Below, one piece after another: positions 8,357 through 14,341 of a DNA stretch of 34,464 bases (position 1 is the first letter of the stretch; the number at the start of each line of letters is the position of its first letter). The DNA is from a virus, in the IMG/VR virus record IMGVR_UViG_3300046751_000486, positions 1 to 34,464 of that record; one strand, given 5' to 3'. A program made the translations under genes and the position numbers. The notes beneath the pieces are model-generated. The model saw only the letters and a program-made list of their open reading frames with translations. It did not search any database and was not told the DNA's origin.

Positions 8357-8392
8357 ACTAATATAACCAATATTTGGTGTCGGTGTATCACA
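8354..8392 (-). promoter_or_regulatory. Putative late promoter fused to the tail chaperone start codon
   Basis: Minus strand: TGTGATAC (8392-8385), 17 nt, GTTATATTAGTATG (8367-8354), ending on the ATG of the first tail gene. It shares spacing and the 14-base core with the copies at 12809 and 29218. It lies downstream of the terminator at 8797-8826, so the tail unit would need its own promoter, which fits. Confidence 0.62.
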
Positions 8393-8401
8393 AGCAGACC
8401 A

Positions 8402-8437
8402 AAACAAAAGATGGAAAAATTAGTTATATTAATATAG
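8402..8437 (+). promoter_or_regulatory. Divergent copy of the late promoter motif (plus strand)
   Basis: On the plus strand AAAC (8402-8405), 17 nt, then GTTATATTAATATAG (8423-8437). Spacing and core equal those of the four copies fused to start codons, but here no ATG follows; the core continues AATATAG instead of AGTATG. It would drive rightward transcription into 8437-8800, the only place where plus-strand transcription seems likely. Confidence 0.5.
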
Positions 8438-8766
8438 AATTGGAATTTTGGGAGTCACAAACGAACAAAAATGAAAATTCGATATCCTTGCTGGGTATTA
8501 ATAAAGAGGCTTAGGGTAACTATACTTTTATCTGAAAGTCTATTCCTCTTTTCTGAATCGGTTGATTTTATTAAACCTGATATAACATAACCGTCCAATC
8601 TCGTTTCACGTTGATTTTACTAAACTGAATATAACATAACCGATTAAGCCCGTTTTACGTTCTTTCCCTGAGAGGCTCGCAAATCTCTGGCTAGGGGTAG
8701 GGTCCCGCTCCTATGTTTAAGGCCCTTAGAAGCGCTGTGAGCGCCTCCTGGGGCCTGTTTTCGTTT
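8437..8766 (+). ncRNA. Candidate plus-strand noncoding transcript
   Basis: Between the divergent promoter motif and a plus-strand hairpin (AGGCCC 8720-8725 with GGGCCT 8751-8756, enclosing GCGCT-GTG-AGCGC at 8732-8744, then GTTTTCGTTT) lie about 330 bases without a persuasive ORF. The longest start at 8471 gives only 39 codons. The 3' half is unusually GC-rich for this genome. I infer a possible structured RNA. The evidence is the promoter match, the hairpin with a T-rich tail and the composition; there is no known RNA family I can name. Confidence 0.3.
8562..8659 (-). repeat. Tandem 49-bp direct repeat with promoter-like elements
   Basis: Two adjacent 49-base units (8562-8610 and 8611-8659) share TTGATTTTA, ATATAACATAACCG and a CGTTT-CACG/CGTTTTACG end, roughly 80% identical. 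On the minus strand each holds AAAC, 16 nt and GTTATAT followed by CAG (AAAC at 8655-8652 and 8606-8603; GTTATAT starting at 8635 and 8586), a near match to the late promoter with one base less spacing. They may be auxiliary promoters for the tail block or binding sites of a regulator. Confidence 0.6.
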
Positions 8767-8796
8767 GGTTGATTAGTTTTAAGGGCTGAGTATACC

Positions 8797-8826
8797 CAAA
8801 AAAAAAGCCCGATTAAAAATCAGGCT
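8797..8826 (-). terminator. Rho-independent terminator of the accessory cassette
   Basis: Minus-strand RNA: AGCCTGATT, 3-nt loop, AATCGGGCT (9 bp with one G-U pair; 8826-8806), then a run of U from A 8798-8806. It lies just downstream of the 45-aa gene, so the cassette transcript probably ends before the tail unit. Confidence 0.8.
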
Positions 8827-8846
8827 GTTATAATTTTATTGATATT

Positions 8847-8984
8847 TTATTTCTGTTCTATGTCGGGCAATCCGTGATCGTTTAAACTTATGGACATATC
8901 TAAATAAAACCCGCACGCGCTGCAAAGAAAATTATCCTTTTCGTTGACGTGGCCGCAGCAACTGCAATCTTTGTCTATATTCAT
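8847..8984 (-). CDS. Small zinc-ribbon-like protein (45 aa)
   Basis: An unlisted short gene. Its ATG (8984-8982) overlaps the TGA of the upstream 63-aa gene as ATGA, the hallmark of translational coupling. The product has two Cys pairs, C7-S-C9-C10-GHVNEKDN and C21-SAC24-GFY, spaced like a one-zinc ribbon. Such ribbons bind nucleic acid or protein partners. It is the last gene of the cassette, right before the terminator. Confidence 0.68.
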   Translation of the reverse strand: MNIDKDCSCCGHVNEKDNFLCSACGFYLDMSISLNDHGLPDIEQK

Positions 8985-9172
8985 TTTGTTAAGTTTATAA
9001 ATTCAGTTTGTTTAATTCTTTTATAAAATGTTTTATTGTCTGTTATGTAATATTCCGCGGGGTCGGTTATATCGTATTCAATTATAGACAAAGCTTTTCT
9101 AATTGGATAAAGCTTTTTTATTTCTTTGCTTTGTTTTCTGTAGTGTTCAAACTGTTGCTTTGATTTGCTCAT
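8981..9172 (-). CDS. Hypothetical basic protein (63 aa)
   Basis: Begins MSKSKQQFEHYRKQSKEIKK, is rich in Lys and Gln at the N-terminus and ends KQTEFINLTK. No domain recognised. It overlaps the 254-aa gene upstream by 26 bases and the zinc-ribbon gene downstream by 4, so it is translated within the cassette operon. Confidence 0.6.
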   Translation of the reverse strand: MSKSKQQFEHYRKQSKEIKKLYPIRKALSIIEYDITDPAEYYITDNKTFYKRIKQTEFINLTK

Positions 9173-9911
9173 TTTGTTTTGTGTTTAGTTTATTGCTATT
9201 AATTACAAACCCGGACGCATCAAGCCGGGCGGCTTTTCCTTTTGCTTTGAGGCCCAATATAACGCCCGAGTGATTGATCATTACCAGGTCGGACGCGTCA
9301 CCGTCTACCACCTTAAAACCTTTGTAGTGGGTTGGCAATTGATCCGAGAAGACGGCCGAAACATTAGCCCCGAGGCTTAAGGCCTCGAGGGCCTCGGCTT
9401 CGTTATCTTCAGCCCTGGAAAAGGTTAATACATAGTTAGTCGCGTTAATATACTTTTTTACTTTGCCTAATATTTTTGTATAATCATAGAAGACCGCGAC
9501 CGGGGCCAGGTCGGTAATATCTAAGCCCGCGTATTTTTTCAATAGATATATAAAATCCTGGTCGCTGGTCCCGTTTAATCTAAATGCTATCTGTTCCCCT
9601 TTCTTTTTAGCTTTGGCAGTTTCTTTGACAATTTCCCCGGCCAGCTTTTTGATAAATAAAGCTTTATTATATATATAAAAGTTTGTTTTATTTATGCGCG
9701 AATTTTGGACGCTATTAAAAGCCCCGCGCCCGGCTACCCATAAGCAAGCCGCCGCGCAACCTTTGGAAGCATTAGGGCAAATATTAACCCCGGCCGCATT
9801 TTGATTATATGGTGCTAGGTATAAAATAAAAGTTTTTATTTCGTTCTTTGCTGTCTTTGCGTTGGTGTGGCCCGGGCTCAATAGCCGGGCCGGGATAGTG
9901 TAATTTTTCAT
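9147..9911 (-). CDS. Gp88/DUF7227-like protein, putative TIM-barrel enzyme
   Basis: A 254-residue protein that fits a phage family I know as Gp88-like or DUF7227. Key segments are FILYLAPYNQNAAGVNICPN with C45, C52 and C56 (C-x6-C-x3-C), VAGRGAFNSVQNSRINKT (59-76), FRLNGTSDQDF (110-120), FYDYTK (141-146), YVLTFSRAE (160-168), VVDGDASDL (201-209) and ILGLKAKGKA (219-228). The alternation of short hydrophobic strands with conserved polar ends suggests a TIM barrel, and the Cys triad could hold zinc or an iron-sulphur cluster. The reaction is unknown; the Cys pattern is not the CxxxCxxC of canonical radical SAM enzymes. A nucleic-acid modification role is only a guess. It is the largest gene of the accessory cassette, and its codons use visibly more GCC, GGC and CCG than neighbouring phage genes, a hint of separate origin. 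Confidence 0.68.
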   Translation of the reverse strand: MKNYTIPARLLSPGHTNAKTAKNEIKTFILYLAPYNQNAAGVNICPNASKGCAAACLWVAGRGAFNSVQNSRINKTNFYIYNKALFIKKLAGEIVKETAKAKKKGEQIAFRLNGTSDQDFIYLLKKYAGLDITDLAPVAVFYDYTKILGKVKKYINATNYVLTFSRAEDNEAEALEALSLGANVSAVFSDQLPTHYKGFKVVDGDASDLVMINHSGVILGLKAKGKAARLDASGFVINSNKLNTKQNEQIKATV

Positions 9912-9913
9912 TA

Positions 9914-10255
9914 TTATATATTTAAAAGTTTAGACTCTAAAAAGCTTTCGATAAATCCGTCGGGAAGTTTTAAAGTTCCTTTGCCGTCAACTATTAGCTC
10001 CGCCTCTATTATTTGAGTATCAACGGCACCGGGGGTATAATAGTCCCCGGCCCACTCGGTCAATTCTAAAGTATAATTAATAATAAAGTCATCACCGACG
10101 AAACATTCGTATTGTTTCCTTGTCTTTAAATGTGTTACTTTTCTTTGTTTCATTTTATTCTGTTTTTTATGTTCGTCAAAAGTTTGTGCATTTTCAAAAG
10201 CTTCATTTAGAAGCTCATTAAATTGCTGTTCCTGGTTTTGGTCAAAGTTGATCAT
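9914..10255 (-). CDS. Hypothetical protein (113 aa)
   Basis: The start at 10255 overlaps the TGA of the upstream gene as ATGA. An internal ATG at codon 35 (MKQRKVTHLKTRKQYECF) is an alternative start. The C-terminal two thirds look beta-rich (FIINYTLELTEWAGDYYTPG, IIEAELIVDGKGTLKLPDGF). No family recognised. It is separated from the Gp88-like gene by two bases. Confidence 0.6.
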   Translation of the reverse strand: MINFDQNQEQQFNELLNEAFENAQTFDEHKKQNKMKQRKVTHLKTRKQYECFVGDDFIINYTLELTEWAGDYYTPGAVDTQIIEAELIVDGKGTLKLPDGFIESFLESKLLNI

Positions 10256-10599
10256 CTATTAATAAAACTTGTTAATTGGTTAATATTATTAATGCGCTGG
10301 TCCATCTCGCCGCCGTCCGACCAAGGGTCACGAAAAAAAGTATACTCGACCCCGTCAATTTTTGCCGATATAATGCGCTCAAATTTTATTGTGCGATAGG
10401 CTTTCTTCCTGGTGTTAAATAAATTGATATTTTCAACAGCATCTAAATTATATTTTAGCTTTCCGCCCTTTAGATATTTAGTTACACCTTTGCGAAATAC
10501 ACCCCGGCCCAATGTTTGATTGGCCCTGGTGTAGGTAAGCGAAAAAAACCGCCCGCTTTTAATTTTGTTGTTTAATTCTGTAAAGTTTAAAGTTTTCAT
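10252..10599 (-). CDS. SH3-like beta-barrel phage protein (115 aa)
   Basis: The true start is MKTLNFTELNNKIKSGRFFS at 10599; an upstream in-frame ATG (10683) would read through the 27-aa membrane peptide in another frame and adds an unrelated hydrophobic stretch. Motifs FFSLTYTRANQTL, RKGVTKYLKGGKLKYNL, and KKAYRTIKFERIISAKIDG match a small SH3-fold protein common in tailed phages, in which a GVxKYLKGG loop is followed by a regular beta strand pattern. Its function is not known. First sizeable gene of the cassette. Confidence 0.6.
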   Translation of the reverse strand: MKTLNFTELNNKIKSGRFFSLTYTRANQTLGRGVFRKGVTKYLKGGKLKYNLDAVENINLFNTRKKAYRTIKFERIISAKIDGVEYTFFRDPWSDGGEMDQRINNINQLTSFINR

Positions 10600-10609
10600 T
10601 TTGTAATAA

Positions 10610-10693
10610 TTAAAGGTTAACAAAGTAATTGATAAAGTGCCCGACGATATAACCGCCAAAAGCAAATAAATAAAGATTAACAAATAGTTTCAT
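10610..10693 (-). CDS. Putative 27-aa membrane peptide
   Basis: The ORF MKLFVNLYLFAFGGYIVGHF... ends 10 bases before the SH3-like gene. It is almost wholly hydrophobic and could span a membrane once. It is the first ORF after the cassette promoter, 25 bases from the -7 element. It could be a leader peptide or a small membrane effector. Confidence 0.42.
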   Translation of the reverse strand: MKLFVNLYLFAFGGYIVGHFINYFVNL

Positions 10694-10717
10694 TGTGTAA
10701 ATGTTTTAAAGTTTATA

Positions 10718-10751
10718 CAAATATAAACATTTTATCAACACATACAACAAA
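10718..10751 (-). promoter_or_regulatory. Bacteroidota-type promoter of the accessory cassette
   Basis: Minus strand: TTTGTTG (10751-10745), then 19 nt from the last TTG, then TATATTTG (10725-10718), a perfect TAnnTTTG -7 element. This is the host primary sigma factor consensus, unlike the late promoters. Together with the terminator at 8797-8826 it makes the cassette an independent transcription unit. Confidence 0.75.
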
Positions 10752-10764
10752 TAAAAATAAAAAT

Positions 10765-11060
10765 CAAGTACCCCCCCTACTTTTTTTTTAATTGTGGGCG
10801 GGGGATCTTTGCCAGGTGAATACAACAAAAGAAAATAAACTGTATATAATAGGAACGGGTGCGCGTTATTTACAAAGAATTTTGGATATATCCAAACCCA
10901 AACCCTTATCAATAATGAGTCTAAATAGTGGATTTGCGGGGGGTACTGCGTTTAAGGGGGTACTGCGTTTAAGAGCCTGGATCCTGGCTCCTGGGCCTAC
11001 TGCGTTTAAGAATTTCGGGGCCACTGCGTTTAAGAATCTACCCCTACTGCGTTTAAGAAT
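10765..11060. other. Intergenic region with homopolymer tracts and inverted repeat
   Basis: No convincing gene occurs between the cassette promoter and the large terminase. The region has C7 (10771-10777) and T9 (10781-10789) tracts, a GC-rich part, an imperfect inverted repeat GAGCC (10973-10977) / GGCTC (10986-10990) around GGATCC, and the five iterons annotated separately. Candidate origin, packaging or regulator-binding region. Confidence 0.6.
10944..11057 (-). repeat. Five iterons CTTAAACGCAGTA
   Basis: On the plus strand TACTGCGTTTAAG occurs at 10944, 10961, 10998 and 11045, and CACTGCGTTTAAG at 11022. Spacings are 17, 37, 24 and 23 bases. The last three are part of a longer minus-strand unit starting ATTCTTAAACGCAGT. 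Related copies lie at 21379-21408. All are in the same orientation. Iterons usually bind a replication initiator or a regulator. Confidence 0.85.
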
Positions 11061-12272
11061 TTATCGGATCACATAAGTGCCGCGCTTGGCATTGATCTCT
11101 GCAAACTGAAGAGCATATCTCATTGCATCGATACAGTGATTCCACTTGTCTATTGGCCGCTCATTGCGAGCGTGCCATACATAGTTATTCAGCTCCTTGA
11201 TTATATTCTCTGACTTAGCATCTACTATAATCTCATAGTCTTGCATCAGGGCTATCCCTGAAAGGATAGACCCTTTGCCTTTCTTAGCTCCTTTTACATT
11301 ACAGCCATAAACCTCCCTGAGCTCCTGGATCATCCTAGGCTCATTGTTGTCTGTTATAATTATAGAGTCTAAGGCGTGTCTTATGTTCCTTTCCCCTATT
11401 TCCTTTGTAGATAGCCCAGGCTTAACGAAACACTCCTGGACCCACATTATCCTATGTTCAGTGTCTACAGAGCATCTGACGAGCGTTGTGGGGTCTGTAG
11501 AGAATCCGTAATCTTGTCCGTATACAATCTGATGGTAATCTTTGAATTGGCCAGTTCTCCAGTTGGTGATCACTACACCTTCAGCCTTGTCAATCCACCC
11601 ACCCATTATTTGGTGCAGATACTTCCTTGGGTTCTTCTTACGCATCATCTCTACCTGCTCAACAAAAGAATTAGATAGATTATCTTTGTTGTCCATATAG
11701 CTAGTGTGAATGTATGTTACGTTATCCTTCCATACATTCGACCCAGCTTCTACTCTTTTGGCTGCAAAGAACCTCTGGTATATCCAATGCTCCTTTGTGG
11801 TTGGGTTGAGTATTAGTATACATCTATTCTGTTTGTTCTTCTCTCTGACTGATTGGTCTATCTTATCAAAGCTGTCTTCGTCTATAAGCTCTTCTGCTTC
11901 ATCCAACACAAAGGTCGTAATACCTTGTAAGGACTTAAGCGCAGCGGTTTGATTACCGCTGCTAGTCTTGATACCTTTAAATATTATTGAGCTTCCGGTG
12001 GCTGTGTTTAAGATCTCATCCTTAGTTATCCTAAAGTGTTTAGCGATACCGAACAGCTCAAGCTTCTCTAGGAACTCTGGTATAATAGAAGTAGCAGCAG
12101 AGACCATCGTATACCTAGCGAACAGAATCTTATGACCCTTCTCCATCGTAAGGAAAGCTAGGAAGGTGTTTACTGCAAAGGACTTACCGGATCCCCTACC
12201 ACCCGTCACTACAAAGTAACGGGTGTCATTTCCTAAAGCCTGGTATTTATCGTGAAGTTGAGGTGCTGCCAC
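11061..12272 (-). CDS. terL: Terminase large subunit (main frame, GTG start)
   Basis: The ATPase-nuclease motor that packages DNA into the prohead. Walker A GGRGSGKS (residues 24-31), Walker B FVLDEAEEL (121-129), a coupling region near LILNPTTKEHW (153-163) and an RNase H-like nuclease starting YGQDYGFSTDPT (251-262), with further acidic residues in IIITDNNEP and HCIDAMRYAL. The only start in this frame is GTG at 12272, giving 403 residues, short for the family and lacking an N-terminal extension. In-frame codons upstream of the GTG (EGFLIQENL) still look coding until a stop, and a well-formed N-terminus lies in another frame (12247-12411). The full product is therefore likely about 449 residues, made by +1 frameshifting, or the assembly has an extra base. 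Confidence 0.92.
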   Translation of the reverse strand: MAAPQLHDKYQALGNDTRYFVVTGGRGSGKSFAVNTFLAFLTMEKGHKILFARYTMVSAATSIIPEFLEKLELFGIAKHFRITKDEILNTATGSSIIFKGIKTSSGNQTAALKSLQGITTFVLDEAEELIDEDSFDKIDQSVREKNKQNRCILILNPTTKEHWIYQRFFAAKRVEAGSNVWKDNVTYIHTSYMDNKDNLSNSFVEQVEMMRKKNPRKYLHQIMGGWIDKAEGVVITNWRTGQFKDYHQIVYGQDYGFSTDPTTLVRCSVDTEHRIMWVQECFVKPGLSTKEIGERNIRHALDSIIITDNNEPRMIQELREVYGCNVKGAKKGKGSILSGIALMQDYEIIVDAKSENIIKELNNYVWHARNERPIDKWNHCIDAMRYALQFAEINAKRGTYVIR

Positions 12273-12411
12273 TAGATTCTCTTGGATTAAGAACCCCTCT
12301 TGGGGATAATTTAGCTGGCTTTACATAATAGCCTAGTATTGGATTCACAAGGTAATTCCAAAAGTCCTTTGGAAAGTCCTTTGGATCATTGATCTGTCTC
12401 TTCTTGTTCAT
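12247..12411 (-). CDS. Overlapping ORF encoding the likely N-terminus of TerL (+1 offset)
   Basis: A 54-codon ORF starts inside the end of the small terminase gene: MNKKRQINDPKDFPKDFWNY then LVNPILGYYVKPAKLS. This resembles the start of large terminases of Bacteroidota phages. Moving +1 at the TCCCC or GGGG run (mRNA TTA TCC CCA AGA GGG GTT) enters the TerL frame as EGFLIQENLVAAPQLHDKY, giving one 449-residue protein. Either a programmed +1 shift, two separate chains, or a one-base insertion error could explain it. Beyond the run this frame looks low-complexity (SSGSTSTSR), as expected for noncoding sequence. Confidence 0.55.
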   Translation of the reverse strand: MNKKRQINDPKDFPKDFWNYLVNPILGYYVKPAKLSPRGVLNPRESSGSTSTSR

Positions 12412-12811
12412 CTTGTTCTGGTGTTATATCTATTGTGTTATCTATCTCAGGGGCCTGCTGAGTTCCAGCAAATATGTTTGTGATAGGTATGTCTAGCTTT
12501 TGACCTCCGCTAGTATAGTCTACACTTTCTGTAGGCTTACCATACTTATATTCAAAGAGTAATTTCATATGGGCGAAAGAGGACTTGGCTTGCTTCGCTA
12601 ACTCGGCCCAGGCCTCTTCTTCAGAGCCAAAGACCTCCTTCATTGCGTTCAGAGCATAGATACCCACTCTATCCTTCTTAGCTTCATTAATAGCAGCAGG
12701 AGTAGCGTTAACCTTATTGGCTAAGAAATGCTTATCTCCCTTCTTCCTACCATTGTTCCTACGACCATCATTCTTCTTAATGTACTTAAACTCTTTCGGC
12801 TTTCTACCCAT
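12386..12811 (-). CDS. terS: Terminase small subunit
   Basis: 141 residues, basic N-terminus (MGRKPKEFKYIKKNDGRRNN), a central helical part with AAINEAKKDRVGIYALNAMK and SSFAHMKLLFEYKYGKPTES, and an acidic tail ending in EQEETDQ. The KYGKP motif and the placement just before the large terminase fit small terminases, which bind phage DNA and recruit TerL. The ATG belongs to the late-promoter motif. Confidence 0.75.
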   Translation of the reverse strand: MGRKPKEFKYIKKNDGRRNNGRKKGDKHFLANKVNATPAAINEAKKDRVGIYALNAMKEVFGSEEEAWAELAKQAKSSFAHMKLLFEYKYGKPTESVDYTSGGQKLDIPITNIFAGTQQAPEIDNTIDITPEQDEQEETDQ

Positions 12812-12847
12812 ACTAATATAACTGATTATCTATCAGCGTGTTTATCA
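12809..12847 (-). promoter_or_regulatory. Putative late promoter fused to the terS start codon
   Basis: Minus strand: TGATAAAC (12847-12840), 17 nt, GTTATATTAGTATG (12822-12809). It lies in the last bases of the upstream early gene (stop 12826), so early read-through and a late start could both serve the packaging genes. Confidence 0.6.
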
Positions 12848-13089
12848 TAAAAGAAATTATACAGCTCCCAAGTCTTATTGGCCACACCTATATCAGTGTA
12901 TACCTTCTTAGACTTTTCCTTTTGAACTCCCCTCTGGACAATAACATAAAATTCAGTGCAACGACCAAAGCATTTCCCAGCAGGGACAGGATATATTTTA
13001 TATCCGTTGTCTATACACCAGGCAGCCTTCTTCTGGCTGACTAGCGAGTAGTCGATTTTCTCCTTTTGTGTTCTTCTATTCTTTCTGCC
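12826..13089 (-). CDS. Hypothetical basic protein (87 aa)
   Basis: Start chosen at MGRKNRRTQKEKIDYSLVSQ (13089), because the upstream ATG at 13131 adds an unconserved-looking stretch and doubles the overlap with the preceding gene. Motifs: KKAAWCIDNGYKIYPVP, then C-F-G-R-C. Last gene of the early block; function unknown. Confidence 0.6.
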   Translation of the reverse strand, partial: GRKNRRTQKEKIDYSLVSQKKAAWCIDNGYKIYPVPAGKCFGRCTEFYVIVQRGVQKEKSKKVYTDIGVANKTWELYNFFYDKHADR

Positions 13090-13301
13090 CATAGCTTTGG
13101 ATTCTCTTCTTTTAACCAAGTTGAATCCCAAAGATTATTATCTGTTAGGTTTTTTGGTTGTATAGGTTTGTCTTTATTAATGCCAGCGTCACTCCTTTTA
13201 AACCAGAGATCTACGATATCTTTTTGATGACTATCGGTTTTGGTTGTCCTGTGTTGATTGTCTGGAAGGTGTTTGTTTAATCTTTTGTTTTTCGGATTCA
13301 T
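13041..13301 (-). CDS. Hypothetical hydrophilic protein (86 aa)
   Basis: MNPKNKRLNKHLPDNQHRTT start, Lys- and Asn-rich, with NLWDSTWLKEENPKLWAERI near the C-terminus. No domain recognised. Its ATG overlaps the TGA of the 24-aa peptide as TGATG. Confidence 0.55.
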   Translation of the reverse strand: MNPKNKRLNKHLPDNQHRTTKTDSHQKDIVDLWFKRSDAGINKDKPIQPKNLTDNNLWDSTWLKEENPKLWAERIEEHKRRKSTTR

Positions 13302-13375
13302 CAGTCTATAAATAACATTACTAATAAAACTATCACTCCAAGCAAGAACACTAATGCAATTATATCAAACATCAT
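13301..13375 (-). CDS. Putative 24-aa membrane peptide
   Basis: MMFDIIALVFLLGVIVLLVM... is one hydrophobic span with an Asp at each end. It begins inside the 3' end of the SET gene and ends with TGATG onto the next gene, so it bridges the two ORFs exactly. This coupling argues that it is translated. Confidence 0.5.
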   Translation of the reverse strand: MMFDIIALVFLLGVIVLLVMLFID

Positions 13376-13703
13376 ACTTTCTATAATATACTGTTAGTTC
13401 TTCTCCCTTCTTTATTGGTTTAATTGTATGCAGAGTACTTTCTACAAAATCCCAGTGTTCTATATTATTGGAATCATTAACATAAGAATGAGCCTCGCGT
13501 ATAAAGCAGTTAGGTGTTGAGCTATGGTTTAAAAAGCCACCCAAAGGTGTCCTAAATAATTTTTCATAGTAAGGCGTATCAGGAAGTTCAACGTGTGTTA
13601 CTCCTAATTCACACCCTGCTTCTATATTTTGTGTTGCAAACACTCCTTGTCCGTGTATCTTACTATTCTTTATGGTAAGTTCGTCAGGTATTGGCTTATA
13701 CAT
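13365..13703 (-). CDS. SET-domain protein, putative lysine methyltransferase
   Basis: 112 residues with the parts of a minimal SET domain: IHGQGVFATQNIEAGCELG (residues 16-34), GGFLNHSSTPNCF (55-67, the pseudoknot NHS-x-x-PN) and IKKGEELTVYY (97-107). SET proteins move a methyl group from S-adenosylmethionine to protein lysines. No pre- or post-SET zinc region is present. In the early block, so it may act on host proteins early in infection; the target is unknown. Overlaps the DnaA-like gene by 8 bases. Confidence 0.8.
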   Translation of the reverse strand: MYKPIPDELTIKNSKIHGQGVFATQNIEAGCELGVTHVELPDTPYYEKLFRTPLGGFLNHSSTPNCFIREAHSYVNDSNNIEHWDFVESTLHTIKPIKKGEELTVYYRKYDV

Positions 13704-14097
13704 ATTCTTTAGTTATAAGGGTTCTATATTCATTCAGCAGAGTTCTATGCTCGACCAATAGGTCGGCATACTTATTCCGATAATACTTCTCCGGGTTAAT
13801 GTCCCGCTCTCTGGTCTTAGTGCATTTAGCTATAAGCTTATTGAGTTTGTCATATACCTCATATAGATTTATTTCATACTCGACAATCACGTCATCAAAT
13901 ATTTTGATTCCGTGAAGTACCGTGGCGTGATCTCTACCTACAGACATACCTATCTCACTAAGCGAGCAGAACGTATGCTGTCTGCATAGTTTAAAGTATA
14001 CAGCTCTAGCATATACTCTAGCTCTTAATCTACTAGGATGGCTTAAGTCTAAATCAAGTTCCCTTTCGACAAGCTCTTTTATTTCTCTAATTTTCAT
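13696..14097 (-). CDS. Stand-alone DnaA domain IV-like DNA-binding protein
   Basis: 133 residues. The N-terminal ~75 match the DnaA C-terminal DNA-binding domain: SRLRARVYARAVYFKLCRQH (22-41), SLSEIGMSVGRDHATVLHGI (45-64), with the signature GRDHATV. In DnaA this helix-turn-helix unit reads the DnaA box. The AAA+ ATPase domains are absent; instead a helical, probably coiled C-terminus follows (TRERDINPEKYYRNKYADLL). It could recruit or compete with host initiation at oriC, or act at the phage origin. Confidence 0.78.
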   Translation of the reverse strand: MKIREIKELVERELDLDLSHPSRLRARVYARAVYFKLCRQHTFCSLSEIGMSVGRDHATVLHGIKIFDDVIVEYEINLYEVYDKLNKLIAKCTKTRERDINPEKYYRNKYADLLVEHRTLLNEYRTLITKEYV

Positions 14098-14341
14098 ATA
14101 TATCTTTTTGTTTTTCTAGTTCTAATTCTACTCTATTAACTTCCAATTGTATTTCTTTTATAGTACACTTGTCTGCCTTCTCCAATGCTTTCTTTACACC
14201 AGCGCAAGCTTCATATAACTCTAAAGATTCAAAGTCCTTCATTTGGACTGCTATCTCTTGATAGGTAACGCCCATCAGTAAATCAACCAAAGCAAGATAG
14301 TAATAGTTCAAAACCTCAAAATCGTACTCTTCTTTAGTCAT
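14087..14341 (-). CDS. Hypothetical helical protein (84 aa)
   Basis: MTKEEYDFEVLNYYYLALVD start and a C-terminal stretch rich in Glu and Lys that is likely coiled coil (EVNRVELELEKQKDIYEN). No family recognised. Its start touches the stop of the nuclease gene at 14341, and its end overlaps the DnaA-like gene by 11 bases. Confidence 0.6.
   Translation of the reverse strand: MTKEEYDFEVLNYYYLALVDLLMGVTYQEIAVQMKDFESLELYEACAGVKKALEKADKCTIKEIQLEVNRVELELEKQKDIYEN

Noticed and set aside
8471-8590. 39-codon plus-strand ORF after the divergent promoter
   Set aside because: Runs into the tandem repeat and shows no domain; kept only as part of the ncRNA candidate.
10706-10912. 68-codon minus-strand open frame upstream of the cassette
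   Set aside because: Contains the promoter and homopolymer tracts; composition is that of AT-rich noncoding DNA and no homologous feature is visible.
10944-11057. Possible CRISPR array
   Set aside because: The units are only 13 bp with uneven 17-37 bp spacing, and there is no cas gene.
10792-11076. 94-codon plus-strand open frame
   Set aside because: Covers the iterons; its codons are just the repeated TGCGTTTAAG sequence read through (repeats of ALR- and AFK-like residues).
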